From Eudorina sp. 2006-703-Eu-15 (lineage: Eukaryota > Chlorophyta > Chlorophyceae > Chlamydomonadales > Volvocaceae), in contig BDSI01000029.1 in assembly GCA_003117195.1 (NCBI GenBank), forward strand, positions 186,001-250,000: 64,000 bases of DNA, given 5' to 3'. Below, one piece after another: positions 23,315 through 37,000 of the stretch (within the stretch, counting starts at the first letter, position 1; every line of letters starts with the position of its first letter). The translations under genes were made by a program, and so were the position numbers. The notes under the pieces are model-generated. The model worked only from the letters and a program-made list of their open reading frames with translations, was not told the origin of the DNA and ran no database searches.

Positions 23315-26300
23315 ATGTGGCTCGGTGTCCTGGTTGCAATTCTCTGTGAGTTCATCGTATCGCCGAAATGATATTAAATTATCTTTTGAGATTGTGCCTT
23401 GCAAATTACGCGCTCTTTCTCGTGCATGAAATTGCAGAAAAGGCCGCCAGTACAATCACGCGCGGCTGCCTAGCGCTGTTGCGTTATCCATCTGCACATG
23501 TGCGCATACACGCTCCTTCACGATAGCAACATCGGTGTGCTGCGTTGACCAGCTCTGGTCTCCTTGCCCGCTAACTGCCGACTCGTACGCGAACGTGTCC
23601 CGCCCCTGCTCCTGCTGCCGCCCGTTGCAGATGGCGCCATTGCCGTCCTTGCAAACTTCGGTAAGTCGACCCGAAATCCCAAGGCGAACCCGATCGATGT
23701 CGCTGAACCGCGCGGGATGACGTTCAGGAGGGGCAGAGGCCGACATTTGAAACGTGGTCAGCTCTGGTCGCTGCAGCCCCCAGTCCAGTGCCCACCCATC
23801 GGTGCGGCTTCGCCCCGGAGGCGCACTGGAAAAGGCCGCTCCCTTTCCAGGCCACCGCATCACACAACGCCCGTCACCGTTCGGCCTTTTGACCCACCGC
23901 CGTTCAAATAGCTGCGACCACGGCCCCGCCGGCAACCACCTCACCCCACCTCACCCCACCCGGTTTCCGCTGCACCCCACTCGAAACCCCACTCCATCTC
24001 TCCCCCCCCGCCCCGCAGTCAACAAGTACGCGATCCGGGTGATGCCGCTGCCGAACGCCATCCTGCTCATCCAGACAGTCACAGCGGCGGTGATCCTGCG
24101 GCTCATGTCGGGGTTTGGCCTTATCCGATTGCCGGCGATCCGGAACGTCCAGGTGGCCCGCCTCGCCTCCCTGGCCGCCTGGTACACGGCGCACGCGCTG
24201 CTGGTGCTGTGCAGCCTGGCGTCGCTGTCCGTGCCCATGTACAACACACTGAAGCGGTTGACGCCGGTCATTGTGCTCGTTTCCAAGGTGCGTGTCTCGA
24301 GGGAAGGGGCAGGGGCAGGGGAAGGAGGGGTTTCTTGCGTGAGCGGAGGAGCGGCGGCAGTGCGCGGGAGGGGGAGGTTGAAAAGAAACAGCCAGGGGAG
24401 GGAGGGGTAAAGGAAACTGTGTTAGGCAAGGGTGAAATGAACTGCGGGGAGGGAGGGAGGCCAAAAGGGGGCGGGTACGAACCCAAAGAAGCCCGCCCAG
24501 CGATAGATACGTACCACATGCTGTCGTGAGGTCATCATCCTGGGACACCGATCCGTATAGACCGACCCCCCCGGGGGAGCCCCCACGGAGGCGCAGAGAT
24601 GTGTCCGCGTCGTGGAATCTAGTGACGGAGAGGGGTGCGTGGCCACGCTCCACAGTGCAGGGGTTGCCTAGCGCCGCCCGCGTTCGCACCGGGAACACGA
24701 ACCTGGGAACACACACACGCACACACACGCACACACACGCACACACACACACGCACACACACGCACACACACACACCCCACGGGCGGGCGGGTTGCAATT
24801 CTAAACACACACACCAGCACGACGCGGCGGAAGGAACCAAGGAATCGCCTACTACCTCCTTCCTTCCCGCCCTCCCCCGCGCACGTCTTTGACCCACTCC
24901 CCCCCCTGCGCTACTTGACCCACTTCCCCTCCCCTGCGCTACTTGACCCACTTCCCCTCCACCTGCGCTACTTGACCCACATCCCCCCCCTGCGCTACTT
25001 GACCCACTTCCCCTCCCCTGCGCAACTTGACCCACTTCCCCTCCACCTGCGCTACTTGACCCACTTCCCCTCCACCTGCGCTACTTGACCCACATCCCCC
25101 CCTGCGCTACTTGACCCACTTCCCCTCCCCTGCGCAACTAGACCCACTTCCCCTCCACCTGCGCTACTTGACCCACATCCCCCCCTGCGCTACTTGACCC
25201 ACTTCCCCTCCTCCTGCGCTACGTGACCCACTTCCCCCCTGCGCTACTTGACCCACTTCCCCTCCTCCTGCGCTACGTGACCCACTTCCCCCCCTGCGCT
25301 ACTTGACCCACTTCCCCTCCACCTGCGCAACTTGACCCACATTCCCCCCCTGCGCTACTTGACCCACTTCCCCTCCTCCTGCGCTACGTGACCCACTTCC
25401 CCCCCCCTGCGCGACTGGACCCATTCTTAGCGAAGACTCAATCTTACCAAGTCGCCGATTTCCCTCTCCCCTCCTCCCTGTCCTGATCCCCGCCCGTCTT
25501 GCCCCGGCAGGCTGTGATGGACAAGGCCTGGCCTGACCTGCAGACCGCCCTCTCGGTGGTGCTGATTGTGGCGGGCTGCTTCGTGGCTGGCGCAGGGGAT
25601 CTCGCCTTTGACGCAAAGGTAGGCGGGGAGCTGGGCGGGGGCCGACACACCCGGCGGAACACGGAGGGGCAGGGAGGGGTGGAGCAATGAGGCGCGGGGC
25701 AACGAGGCGCGGGGCAACGAGGCGCGGGGCGGGAAGGCGCACGGGCAGGGAGGGCCGGAGAGCGCTGGGCCCCGTCGGTGTTGCGGAGACTCGGGTGCGA
25801 GCCCGAGGAGCCGTGCACTGGGACTGGCACTGGGGTTTTGGGGCGGGGGGGGTCGCAGGGCAACCGGGCGCATCACCGGGCGCGCATGTCGGTGTGCGAA
25901 GGGTATCATTTGGACGAGGCCGCTGCTGGTGAGGTAAGATCGTAGCGGCTGGTGACGGCGTGGTGGTCGTGTTGAGCCCGTGTGCTGGGAAGTAGGCAGA
26001 GCTGTCGGTCTGTGTGTTCTTAGGCAGGGGGCAGAACAGGTGTGCGTGATGTGCGAGGGGCAGAGCAGTGCCCAAAATTTGCCCGTATGCGTGTATAGTA
26101 AACCCAATTCCCGACCCATACAGTGAGAAAAGGCTGCGGTGTCGGAAGAGCACTGTCAAAAATTTGGCGCGCTTGCAGTATCGCTTCGGAAGACTATCAG
26201 CTGGTGCGGGTCGGCTGCCCTTGGCCACACAGACTCGCACCACAATGCTGTGTGTTACCGCGATCCTCTCGTTGTTATCGCAATGCACCCACATGCAAGC

Positions 26301-27537
26301 AAAAAACGTCGTGTAGTCAGCACCGCCGAAGACGTCCCAAGACGAGGCGTAATGACGTAATGATGCGTGCAAGCGTGTACACCATTGGTTGCCGGCCTTG
26401 AGGTTGAAGGTGACGGGGTCATTGCGCTGGCAATGCATGGCACTGCACCGGCCGCGCCACCGTTCCACTGCCCTATCATCTCTCTCCTGGAGGACCCACT
26501 CAAACGTCCCAGGCAAAGGGCCGATGGGCCGCACTGGCCGATGGGCCTGGCGAGGCCTGTTCGACCCCTGCGCAACCCTTGACCGGGAATCCTGTGCGGC
26601 ATGCTGTACGATGTCTTGAACGACGCCCCCGTGCACGGGCCTGAGGTTTGTCTGGTTTGCCCTTGCGCAGGGCTATTTGCTGGCACTTCTGGCCACCGTC
26701 GCCCAGGCCGCGTACATCCTGCTGGCGGAGAAGCACAGCCACGGCAAAGGCGCCAAGGCGGGCGGCGCGCCGGCGTCCTCCTCCTCCTCCTCTGAGGCCG
26801 CGGACGTCGAGACCGCCAAGGGCGCGAGTGGCCGCAACAACGACAACGACGAGGCGCTGGAGCCGCTTCTGCCGCCAGGCAAATCAGGCGGCGGCGCGCG
26901 GGATTCCGCCAAGGGCGCAGAGGATTCGGCACTTGTTGCTCCTGCTGATGCCGTACCAACCGCCATGGCGGTTATTTCTGCACCTACGCAGGCTCTGGGG
27001 GCGGACCCGAAGGGCGACAGATCGCAGACGTCGCCCTTGAAGCAGAAACAGGGCTCCTCTCCGGCCTCCGCCGCCGCCGCCGCCTCCGGCTCCGGGTCTG
27101 GCTCGGGCAAGCTCGCGGCGACGGAGCTGCTGTACAGTCTGTCGGTCCTCGGCATCCCGCCGCTGCTGGTCATGGTGCTGGCCACGGGCGAAGGGGGGCG
27201 CATGGGTCCCAACCTGCGGGCTCTGTACCACCACATGGGTCCCGGTAACTTCGCCGTCTGGTTCATGACCATGGCCGTCACCAACGGTCTCTTGAACGCC
27301 GGCGTGATTCTGTGTACGCAGCTGAACAGCGCCCTCACGACGAGCATTGTGGGGGTGCTGAAGGGGGCCGTCAGCAGCGTGCTGGGCTTCTTCCTGCTGG
27401 GCGGCGTCAAGTTCCATGTGGTGAATGTGGCGGGCATCACGATGAACATGGCGGGCGGCGTCTGGTACAGCGCACTGAAGTACGTTCGCCGGCAGCGGGC
27501 GCTGGCGATCCAGAGGGCCGGCGGCGGCGGCGCGTGA
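23315..27537 (+). CDS. SLC35D-type nucleotide-sugar (UDP-sugar) transporter
   Basis: Five exons: 23315-23345, 23631-23660, 24019-24287, 25511-25618 and 26671-27537. They join in phase to about 434 residues. The first two tiny exons complete TM1 (MWLGVLVAILYGAIAVLANF), which runs directly into VNKYAIR. About ten hydrophobic segments follow. The C-terminal half has the hallmark NSALTTSIVGVLKG, then GFFLLGG and NMAGGVWYSALKY, typical of SLC35D and plant UDP-sugar transporters of the Golgi and ER. Such proteins exchange cytosolic nucleotide sugars for luminal UMP or GMP and supply glycosylation. Unusual is a Ser/Ala/Gly/Pro-rich insertion of about 120 residues (roughly 169-290) after TM6, facing the cytosol by homology. 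Introns 3 and 4 exceed 1 kb and the third carries a large minisatellite. Substrate specificity cannot be told from sequence. Confidence 0.85.
24705..24777 (+). repeat. (CA)n/(CACG)n microsatellite, intronic
   Basis: CA units with regular CG interruptions in intron 3 of the transporter gene. Confidence 0.9.
24889..25431 (+). repeat. About 20-copy 27-bp minisatellite in transporter intron 3
   Basis: The unit CTGCGCTACTTGACCCACTT plus CCCCTCC repeats about 20 times with small variants (CTACGTG, CAACTTG, a CATCCCCCCC form). It fills the 3' half of the intron and ends about 80 bases before the acceptor at 25509-25510. Confidence 0.95.
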
Positions 27538-28126
27538 TGGACACCGTGATGGAAGCCGTGATGGAAACACGCCCTGGCAGGGAGAGGGCGGTGGCAGTTC
27601 GCAGGGGGGCGCATGGGGCGCGGGGGCATTCAGGGGGGAGCGGGCTGGGGGGAGAACCGAGGATATTGCCCCGCAGCGTTACCAGGAGGTGGATCTATAG
27701 GGTGACGGGTGCGGCCGCAATCCATCGACGTTTCGAAGAGGCAAGCAGACGACTTAGATTGCATTGAGGGAATTAGGTAGCAACGCGAGGGAGGTGGCAG
27801 AGCGAGAGGTGTATAGCGCAGAGAGAGAGAGAGCAGCGAAGGGACCAGCAAGAGAGCGGCGACTGCGCGGAGGACTGGACTCCGTCAGAGCGCGCGCATG
27901 TGGGTCATGGGCCTCCTGGCATCGAAGTGGAACCTAGCGTAGCGTGGGGCCCGTTCGGCAGCAGGTCCGGCGCCACGGCGTTTGGAACAGAGAACGGAAG
28001 TGCGATAGGCTGCATAAGAAGGCGTCCGCGGTGACCCATACAAAGGCTATGTTTGACTTGATGTTATCGCCGTGTGGCTCGGTATACTGGTTCGGTGTGA
28101 CGAGGATGACGTGATGCCGTACGAGG

Positions 28127-28131
28127 TGTAA
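28127..28131 (+). terminator. Candidate TGTAA polyadenylation signal of the transporter gene
   Basis: TGTAA about 590 bases after the stop; a second TGTAA occurs at 28393-28397. Either could be used. Confidence 0.4.
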
Positions 28132-31066
28132 CTTAATGCTGTGGGATATGGCCACGATGTGGGTCGGTGACCTGATGCGGGCAAACCCCCTAGCGCGCCG
28201 CATCCCACGCATCCACGTGGCACATCTCCGCAGGCTCTGTCAGAACATGCGACTTGGCACTTTGGCACTGCTCATGCGCATGCTTTGCAAGGTTCCGTCG
28301 GGGGGCCCCCCGCAGGATTGATCACTCAAATTGCCGTACTGGCGCTGCCGTGCTGACCGAGAGAGACGGTGGAGATGGATGTGTTTGTGTGGGTGTAAGG
28401 AAGGGTGTGAGCAGGATCCGTCAGGCTGGCCTTTGCGCCTCGAGGGGCTGTGCGTTGCCTGCTGCGGGTGACGCCAGCTGGCACTAAAGCCCGGCATGGT
28501 GATTTTGAGGTATAGGCAGGGCGCCTTAACAGCGAGCTTTACGTATTCAAGGCTTATGTTGTACCGTGTGCGTTCGTTGTCAGTCGAATGATGCGGCGAA
28601 TCGAAAGGTAATATGCAAGAGAGCCCTAAAAGGGGGGGCGCCATTCGTGCTGCCCCTGTGCCGCCATGGGTGGGGCCGTTCGGCTGCCGCTGTTAAAAAA
28701 AAGACGGGGCGGCAGGAGGACAACGGCAACGGGCAGCTCCATGTCAGTCATTTGAGTCCGAGTGAAGGGGGCGTTCCGAGGCCCAGTGCGGATACATGCG
28801 GGCCAGGCCGGGCCGGGCCCTGGACAGGGTGTTTTGTGACCACCCGCGGATGCTCACGTGGAAGGCAGCGTGTCTGCGGAGCGATGGGGCCGACCCCGCT
28901 TCAAGTGGCGTTCAAGTGGCACTCTCTTCCTCTCCCTCTTGCGAAAGGGTGAGCGGTCGCTTTACAGCGTGTCCGGTGCGTGCTGGGTGGTCTTCATAAC
29001 CTGACCTGCTTGATCCCTGCGACCAGCTAGCTCTTTGATTGACAGACATCGGAAGCTCATAGTAATTCGGTGACGTGTGAGACGGAACAGTTATGGTAAA
29101 CTGCTGGTCACTCGATTCAAACCCGAAAGGTAGAGGGTAGGACCAGCTGCCATCAGCTGCCATCACCTTGCATGACAGACCGAACACTGAGCCACTGGCA
29201 CGCTCGCCCTGATCCGACCAGTGGCGCCGGAGCCCAGCTCAAGAGCGAATTTTACGCAGTGACTGCGTGTCAGTGACGCGGCAAACAGGATAATATCTGG
29301 GCGCTGGTAAGGATTTTAAGCGGCAACGTGCCGATTCTTGTTTTCCGGTACAGCACGGAATCAAAGGATGCCCGTCTTTCGCCTTAGCTGCATTATTTAC
29401 AAATTTCAAGGCGCCCTTGGCATGCTTTTGCTTCAGGAAATCGCGCACGAACATAATCACATTCAAGGCAGACTGCACATGCAATGCACCATAACAGCGG
29501 CGATCTCAAAAAAATTGTACCAGAGTTTTGTGTAACTGCTTGAATTCGCCTCCAGTTCCGGCTTCCGGGATCGGGCCGCGGGAGGCTCCATTGACAAGCG
29601 GAGCGATGGCGGAGCAGGTTTCCAAGGAGCCGATTCCTGGGCCCGAGTGGCCAATATCTCGGAGATCTGTCTCTATTTTAGGTATCGGTAGGCTAACATC
29701 TGGTCGTGTTGCATGCGTGTAGTTAGCGTGCTTGATAGCAATCGAACGGATCGACGGAGCAATTTTCCACCCAGAGGGGCCTAACGGGCTCATAAAGCAA
29801 TGTTTTTTCACAAGGATGTGTTAAATACTAATCCTGTTGCTTGCTTGCTTGAACAGCCTTCGCGTCCCATACTGGCCCGATCATCAACACAGGCAGCTCA
29901 TAAAAGGCGTGGACCTTAGGAACATGCACTGCATGCACTGAGAAGCTGCATAATATTAAGGATAGCTAAGGATGGGACCGAACATTCCAAATGATCGCGC
30001 CGAACGTCGTAAACGGAATGTGGAGGGACAGCTCAGGATGGAGCAGGCCAGGCAATCGCCTAGGAATTATTAACTCCAATATTACCAGATTTAGAGACAT
30101 CCCCTGAGTATGACTCACCGTTGGTAGCGGTGTCAAGCACGCAGCGGCGGGCAAGCCTTTCGGTACTGCGGGTCAGCTGCTGTTCGGAGGTGCGATCTCT
30201 GGAAAACACACAGACTGAAATGCAGAGACATGTAATGATGTATTGTTTTTGGATTTCCGCATCTTAGCACAGTGTCTCGCAGTAATCGTACCTGACTGAT
30301 CCGTACTGGAGGGCAGGAGCCTGCAGGAGGGTACCCGAAACCTTCACCAAGGTCAAATCATGAAGTCTTGTGTCAATGTAATATATTTACTTATATATAA
30401 ATATTTATTCTTGTATTGGTGGGCATCCACTGCCATTATGGTCCGGATGGCCGGTGCAAGGGCACCGTTTCTTCTTAAATCTTTCGCTCAGCCAGGATCA
30501 GTCAATAATATCAAACTCACAAATCCGATGTTTGTTGCATTACGCCTTCTCATTTGGATGCTTCGCGTCCATTATGACTGTCCTGCCCGCTGCGAAACAG
30601 TTGAAACTCAGAGACCATCGGACTGCCCGCCCGTTTCATGTGGCATGTCTCTTGTATGAAACCGTTTCAGAATCTTATCAAAATTATGAAGCTGATAGTT
30701 GTGAGGATACAATTCTCCCATATCCCTAAGGCCGGATTCCGATTTCCACCTTACTTCGTGACCCTATCTGCCAACCCTAACTAACTTTCCCAGCTTGTGC
30801 ATACTGTGACTAAAAACATTTCTTTCTTACCATCTAGCTGTGTGCTCCTCTCACTCTAGGTTTTGACGAATACTATTTGACTGCCCACAGTGGGCTAGGG
30901 AGGCGAAGACCATTTACAGATGTGGCTTGACATCGGTATCACAGCTATAAGTTAATTGCATGTTTGCATTTGCGTTGATGAATGGCGGAGGCACCTGCGC
31001 CATCGCCCCATCAGTTTTCCGAGACCATTTTTACCGCTGCCTTACTGCACGTGCTGTCCGCAAAAC
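28132..31066. other. Intergenic region upstream of the giant matrix gene
   Basis: About 2.9 kb with lower GC than the coding regions and no recognisable gene. It presumably contains the promoter of the downstream gene, but no convincing TATA box sits at the right distance from the ATG at 31067. The AT-rich segment near 30365-30415 contains TTATATATAAATATTTATTC. A possible decayed coding stretch at 29239-29811 is listed separately. Confidence 0.5.
29239..29811 (-). pseudogene. Possible decayed coding remnant, unknown family
   Basis: Two consecutive minus-strand reading frames have protein-like, not GC-skewed, composition. The first includes IPKIETDLRDIGHSGPGIG; the second includes MFVRDFLKQKHAKGALKFVN. 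They are separated by a stop near 29506. There are no convincing splice sites or family match. It may be an old mobile-element fragment or chance in a lower-GC stretch. Confidence 0.2.
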
Positions 31067-34000
31067 ATGATGACTCTCAGCAGAAATCAATCACGGATAG
31101 GAGCCGCGTCGGCAGTTCTGCTCTACCTGTTAGGCGCCGCGCCTTTCGCGGGCGTCGCGTCAGTTGCGTCCGCTGCTCGCCGCGGAGAGGAGGGGGAACG
31201 CAAGGCTTCTTTCACTCCCAACTCACGGCACGTACTGGAGGAGTCCAGGGAGCATGAAGGCGGCGCTTGGGTCCAGCTCAAGTACGACGTCACCCTGGTA
31301 CGACCATTTCCGATTTTCCGCAGCATCCCTCGGCACGGTAGGGTTTACACAAGCCACGTCGCACCCGTTCCCACACCCACGCAGTGCTTCCATCAGCGCA
31401 TGCAAGCGGCGCTTATCCACATTTTCTTCAAACGTTGCAAGGTGGACCCTTAGTTCCCTCCGGGCGATCCAGGAGGCCCAGACAGCTTCGTAGGCGCCTT
31501 ATCTCATCACCTCCTACCAAGGACTGCACACCCACATCCACTGACAACTGACGGGCAGCATTGAATGGCGCCGACGCGCGGAACGGACGTCCAGGGGTGT
31601 GGCACGGGGCGCGCGCCACTTGCCCTCGTCCTCATCCCAAACTCTTTCCGTTCCGGATAACACAGAAGACCGCCGAGGATGTCACCGATGAGCGGCGGGG
31701 TCCACTGAACCATGACTCACTGAACCACATGACTCACAGAACCACATGACTCACTGAAAACGAACAACAGCTGAGATTTGCACTGCACAGGTTGCGGTCG
31801 TGGCCCCCGAGCTGTCCGCCTACGTACCGAGCCGTGTGCAGACGCCCTCCGACGAGCCACTCAGACCGCCCACGCCGTCTGACGTCCCTCCCCGCTCCTC
31901 CCCTCCCACTCCCCTCCGCTCCCCGCTCCTCCCCCTGCCCTGCCTGAAGGCCGACGACCTGGTGCTACTGTCCCAGGAGCCTTCCGTGAGGGCCCTATGG
32001 TGTGCCCCGGCGGCGGGAAGCGGCGGTGGCGGCGCTGGGGGCAGGCATGGGGAGCAGTGGCAACAGCAACACCACCGCCACAGACAGCAGCAAAACGATG
32101 CAACAGCCGGCAGCGAGGCGGGGCCCCTGGTGGTGGCCCTGGCTGTGGATGACCCCGGCGCGGCGCTGAGCTGGCCGCCGGGTGCCGTACTCGCGGGGGA
32201 CGGCAGCTGGGGGTGAGGCAACGGGGAAGGAGGGAGGGGCTGGGCGGCTGCTGGGGGCTGTGGTGCGCAGACGAGCTGACTGAATGAGTTGGGGCAATGA
32301 GGTGGGGCAATGAGGTGGGGCAATGAGGTGGGGCAATGAGGTGGGGCAATGAGGTGGGGCAATGAGGTGGCGAGAAACGGCGCCAACTGTGGTGAACTCA
32401 AGGGCTAGGCCACTGCAGCATCATTAATAATAATGAATAGGATATGGTTCTGTCAAACGGAAATTTTGATGTGTGTGTGTGTGACTGTGTATGTGTGTCA
32501 CACTGCTGGCATGGGACGATGTCGGAGTCAGCAGTGGCTCACATGCGCCATCTAGCGGGACGGATGATGCACACCCCTAGCCTCTAGCCTCTCCTGCACA
32601 CCTTGAGACGAATGGTGCACATCGCCCGGGTTCGTTCCCGGGTTGGTTGCTCCTAATTCATTTCGCCGCCCCACTCCCGGCCCGTCACCGCCTCCTGGGC
32701 ACTACCTGCACACATGCTGCAGCTGCGCCCAGCCCGGTTCCGACCCCGGCGCGGCCTTCTACTTGCGGCTGTCGGGTCCGGGCCGCGTCCACTCGGCCCT
32801 GGATCCGGTGGACCCGCATCTGGCGGGATGGGTGGGGCGCGGAGGGCGGCAACCGGCCGCCACTGAAGCCGCCAGCAGCGACCGCGGAGGGGAGGAGCTG
32901 CCGCAACACCAGTCGGGGGAGTATGCCGGATCTGACCTCGGCACCACCATCACCACCACCGCCTCCGCCTCTGCCGCCTCCTCCTCCTCCGTCTCCTCAG
33001 CCTCCTCATCCGTATCAGCCTTCTCTTCTTCCTCTTCTTCTTCTTCGTCTTCGGCGTCGTTGTCCAGCGCCAGTTGGCGAGAGGTGCTCGGCGGCCAGGC
33101 AGCGACCGCCTCTGCGGTGGTGGTGTTCCCCGTGGAGCCGGTGAGCCACCCTAAAGCCCACAACCCTTCGACCGGCGCCTCTTTGACGACGATGGACCCT
33201 CTGACATCCCCCTCGCCCTACCTGCCGTCCACACCACACACTCCGGTCCGGTGGCCCCATCGGCTGCTTGGCCTCGCATCCGTCTTCCGCATCCCCTGGA
33301 GGGGATTCGGGTTTCCAAACAACCCCAAAACGCCCAGCCAGGAGTTGGTCTGGATTCCCGCTAAAGCCCCCTGCTCACCTACCCATGTCATGTCATGTCA
33401 TGTCACCATGTCATGTCACCATGTCATGTCACCATGTCATGTCACCATGCATCGACCGCACCAGCTCGCATCCACCCGCTAGGCGGATCACTGTAGCCTG
33501 TCGCCCGCTGGCTGCCCCACCCACATGTCGGCGACTGCCGGATACCTCCAGATCCCAACGGCACGACACCAGTCCCCCAGCTGCGCCCAGTTTCGAGCAC
33601 CACTCAAGCGCCACGGCTCAAAACCGCGCCCCATGTCTCCCCCGCTGCCCTCCCCGCTCCCGTTTCCCGAAGGTGGGCCCGGAGCACTGCTTCCGCGAGG
33701 CCCGCATCTCCTACCGCCACATCCCGCCCGGACACGTGGAGCACCCGCGACACAGAGCCCCACGGCGGGGCCATAAACCCCATGTGGGCGCTGCCAGCGG
33801 CAGCGGCGGCAGCGGCGGCAGCGGCGGCGGCGCGTCCAGCAGACCTGCCGGCGCAAGCAACGGCGCGGAGGACCGCAGCAGCGACGGCAGCAGCAGCAGC
33901 AGCGGCGCGGGCGCTAGCGCTAGCAGGACTGCAAGCGCCCGGACCGGCGCCGAAACCAACACGCGGCGTCGGGGCCTCAGTGTGCGTGTGAGTGTGTGTG

Positions 34001-37000
34001 TGTGGGGGGGGAGGGCGGGGGCAGAAGCGGCCTGTGCGTCCAGACGTGTTAGTTCCAAGCCTCCCGCCACCGCACTAGCGGTCTCCATACCCGATGACCA
34101 ACACCGGCACCAGCCATCATAATATGTATATATATTTGTCGTATACATTGTATACAGCGTCAATTCTTACGGTCCTATTCATCCGCACAGGGCCAGTGCA
34201 CGGCTGGGTAGGGGTAGTTGTTTGGCACACAAGCCGAGTTCGGAGGCAGCTACGCCCCGTGCAGGGCACGCACACATCCCCTACCTGCAACCGACATGAA
34301 CACACATACAGCCACACACATCGCCATCCTGGACCGTCGGACTCTGGACTTTCCGCCGGTTTTAATATACGACTTTACTGCTTTAGTATACGACTTTCCG
34401 GTTGAGATATACGACGCCGAGTCGCCGACTTGACGGCCTGTGTGCCGCTGCGCCCCCACGCTCCCCTCGTGGTCCAGAAAAAAATGCATTGTTGCACGAC
34501 GCGTCCGTATCCCTGCCAGCATGACCCGGCGGCGCCCAGCTCCCATCTTGGCAAAGGGATAACGCGTGCTGTCCTGCGCTGCGCGGCAGTGGGCAGGGCT
34601 GGCAGAGGTGGTCTCCGTGCCGATGTGTCGCTTCCTCCCCGCACTGTATGCATGCCCAACCCCCTTTTCCCCACTCCCTCTGTCAACCGCGCATTAACCG
34701 TACATGATGTGCCGTACAGGAGGAGAACTATGACGATGGGGGTTGGCTGTCGGCGATGGTGGCCGAGGATGAGGTGGCGGAGGTGGCGATGGTGCAGCAG
34801 GTGCTGTCCGCAGACAGCGTGGCCATCTTGCCGGCTCCCACAGGCGCTGACACTGCCAGCAGCACCACCACCTCGTTAAACGCCATCGCCGACTCAATCA
34901 CAGCTGGCAACGTGAGTAACGCCGGGTCGGGGTGGTTTTGGGGGGGGGGCTTGGGTGGAGGGAGCGGCGACTGGGCCCTGCGTTCGCGCACGAACGTGTG
35001 CGGGCGGCTGGGGGTGCGGCCGACAGGCGGGGGCGACCAGTTTCAAAACCCGGACTCGCTGGTCGTGCCACACGTCGGCGGGCAGGCTCAGACTAAACCC
35101 TAAAGACCCTACAGGAACCCTTTGTGCCCGCGTAGTCAGGCCGCAAAATTTGGCCCTGCCTCATGCGGTTGTTCGTGACCTGGCAGGCCGTCGCCAAGCG
35201 GCCAAGCAAGCATCCAAGCACAAATAACTGGCCAGGGGTGCTGTGGATGCTGTTGAAGTGTTGGATGTTGTTGAAGTGTTGGATTGTTGTTAATGATACG
35301 ACAGTGGACCCCGTGGGCCATCGGTGGCAGCCGCAGCCTCCGCACCACACACTGCAAAAACAAAACCGCGCCGCTCTGATGCTGAATGGTGAATGGTGAT
35401 TGTGATGGTGTTAGGGTTGGTGTTGGTGGCGCCCTCCGCCCCCCCCCACGCACCCCACCCCCGATTCCCCGATCCCCCCCCACCCGCAGGCGAGTACCCT
35501 GCTGGGGATCAACATCGACCGCACCACGGGTGCCGTACGGAACGGCTCTGTGCCGTTAGTGGTGATGGCGGTGGCGGGGAGCGCTGCGGCCACCGCGGCC
35601 GCGGCTGCCGGCGTGGGGTCCTCGCCGGACGTCTCGTTGACGTGTCAGGACTGCTACTCAACGCTGGATGCCGGGATCGCGTTCGAGATGGTCGTACTGC
35701 CTCAGCAGGAGTCGCCGTACCTGCGTCTGGACTACATGCGGGTTGGTGGGGTGTGGGTTGTGGGTTGTGGCGCCGGGGTGGGTGGGCGGGTGGGCGGGTG
35801 GGCGGGTATGTTCAGGGGGCGGAGCACCGCCAAGGGGCGACCAACACGCGGGGTGGGTTGGGCGGGCTGCGACGAGCGCGGATGGGGTGGGATCTTAGGG
35901 AGTGCGCCGTAGCACCCGAGAATGCCGCTGTACGTAGCACCCGAGAATTGCGCTGTAGCACCCGAGAATTGCGCTGTAACACCCAGAGACTGCGCAGTAG
36001 CACCCAGAGACTGCGCTGTAGCACCCAGAGACTGCGCTGTAGCACCCAGAGACAGCGCTGTAGCACCCAGAGACTGCGCTGTAGCACCCAGAGACTGCGC
36101 TGTAGCACCCAGAGACAGCGCTGTAGCACCCAGTAACCGCACTGTACATCTGTTCTAGTCCGTCCTGTCAGCAGCTCTGAAACAGCAGGTCGGACGAGAC
36201 CTCGTCCCCCCAAACCCCTTCCCTTCCAACCTCAGGTGTCATTGTTCGGCCAGCTTACGATCAACATCAACCTTGCGCTTTCAGCACTGGGCATCGCGTC
36301 CGTCAACATACGGTCCGTGCCGGTGATGCCCAACCTGTTCTCGGGGCCGCTGAACTTCCAGACCGGGCCCGTGCCTCTCACCGTCGACATACGGACCAAC
36401 ATGCAGGTGGGTGTGGGGTTGGGTGTGGGGCACGGGCCGACGGGCGGATGTGAGAAAGCGGCCACACACCCAAGGCCAGAGCTAACTCGCCGGGTGAGGG
36501 GGGAATGCATGCGTGATGCGAGTCACAGGCCAGTACAGGAGATCTGAGCCGCAGGCGTGTGTATGTATATGTGTGTGTGTGTGTTACATGGTTGGGGGTG
36601 CATAACCCCATACCTGTACAACTACCCGTACAAGCCGTTGGCCCAAGGGCACGCAAAAACGCCTAAAAGCACACGCATGACCATGCACTAGCAGAAGAAA
36701 AAAGGAGACTACTACCGTCCAAAGGGGACAATTGAATTACGGTGGGCCCACATGCGTTCCAAGTGTCTTGCTAACCGAGCCGGGTCCCAGGCCATGGCTT
36801 CCAGCATGGTAGTGAACTGAGGAAAGCCCTCCTCCGCGCGGATATTGTCGTACACAGGGCAACATAGCAAAACATGCTTTTTGGGCGGGGCCCCAGCGCG
36901 AAGCGCGTTCGGGGGGCCCCGCCCCCTAGGATTGCCCATGTCCGTGTGTCCGTGTGTCCGTGTGTCCGGTAACTGCAAAACGTTCATTATCCGCTAAACT

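Noticed and set aside
32611..32650. tRNA-like T-arm (CCGGG-TTCGTTC-CCGGG)
   Set aside because: The stem and 7-base loop fit a T-arm, but there is no matching acceptor stem or anticodon arm upstream, and the loop lacks the conserved A.
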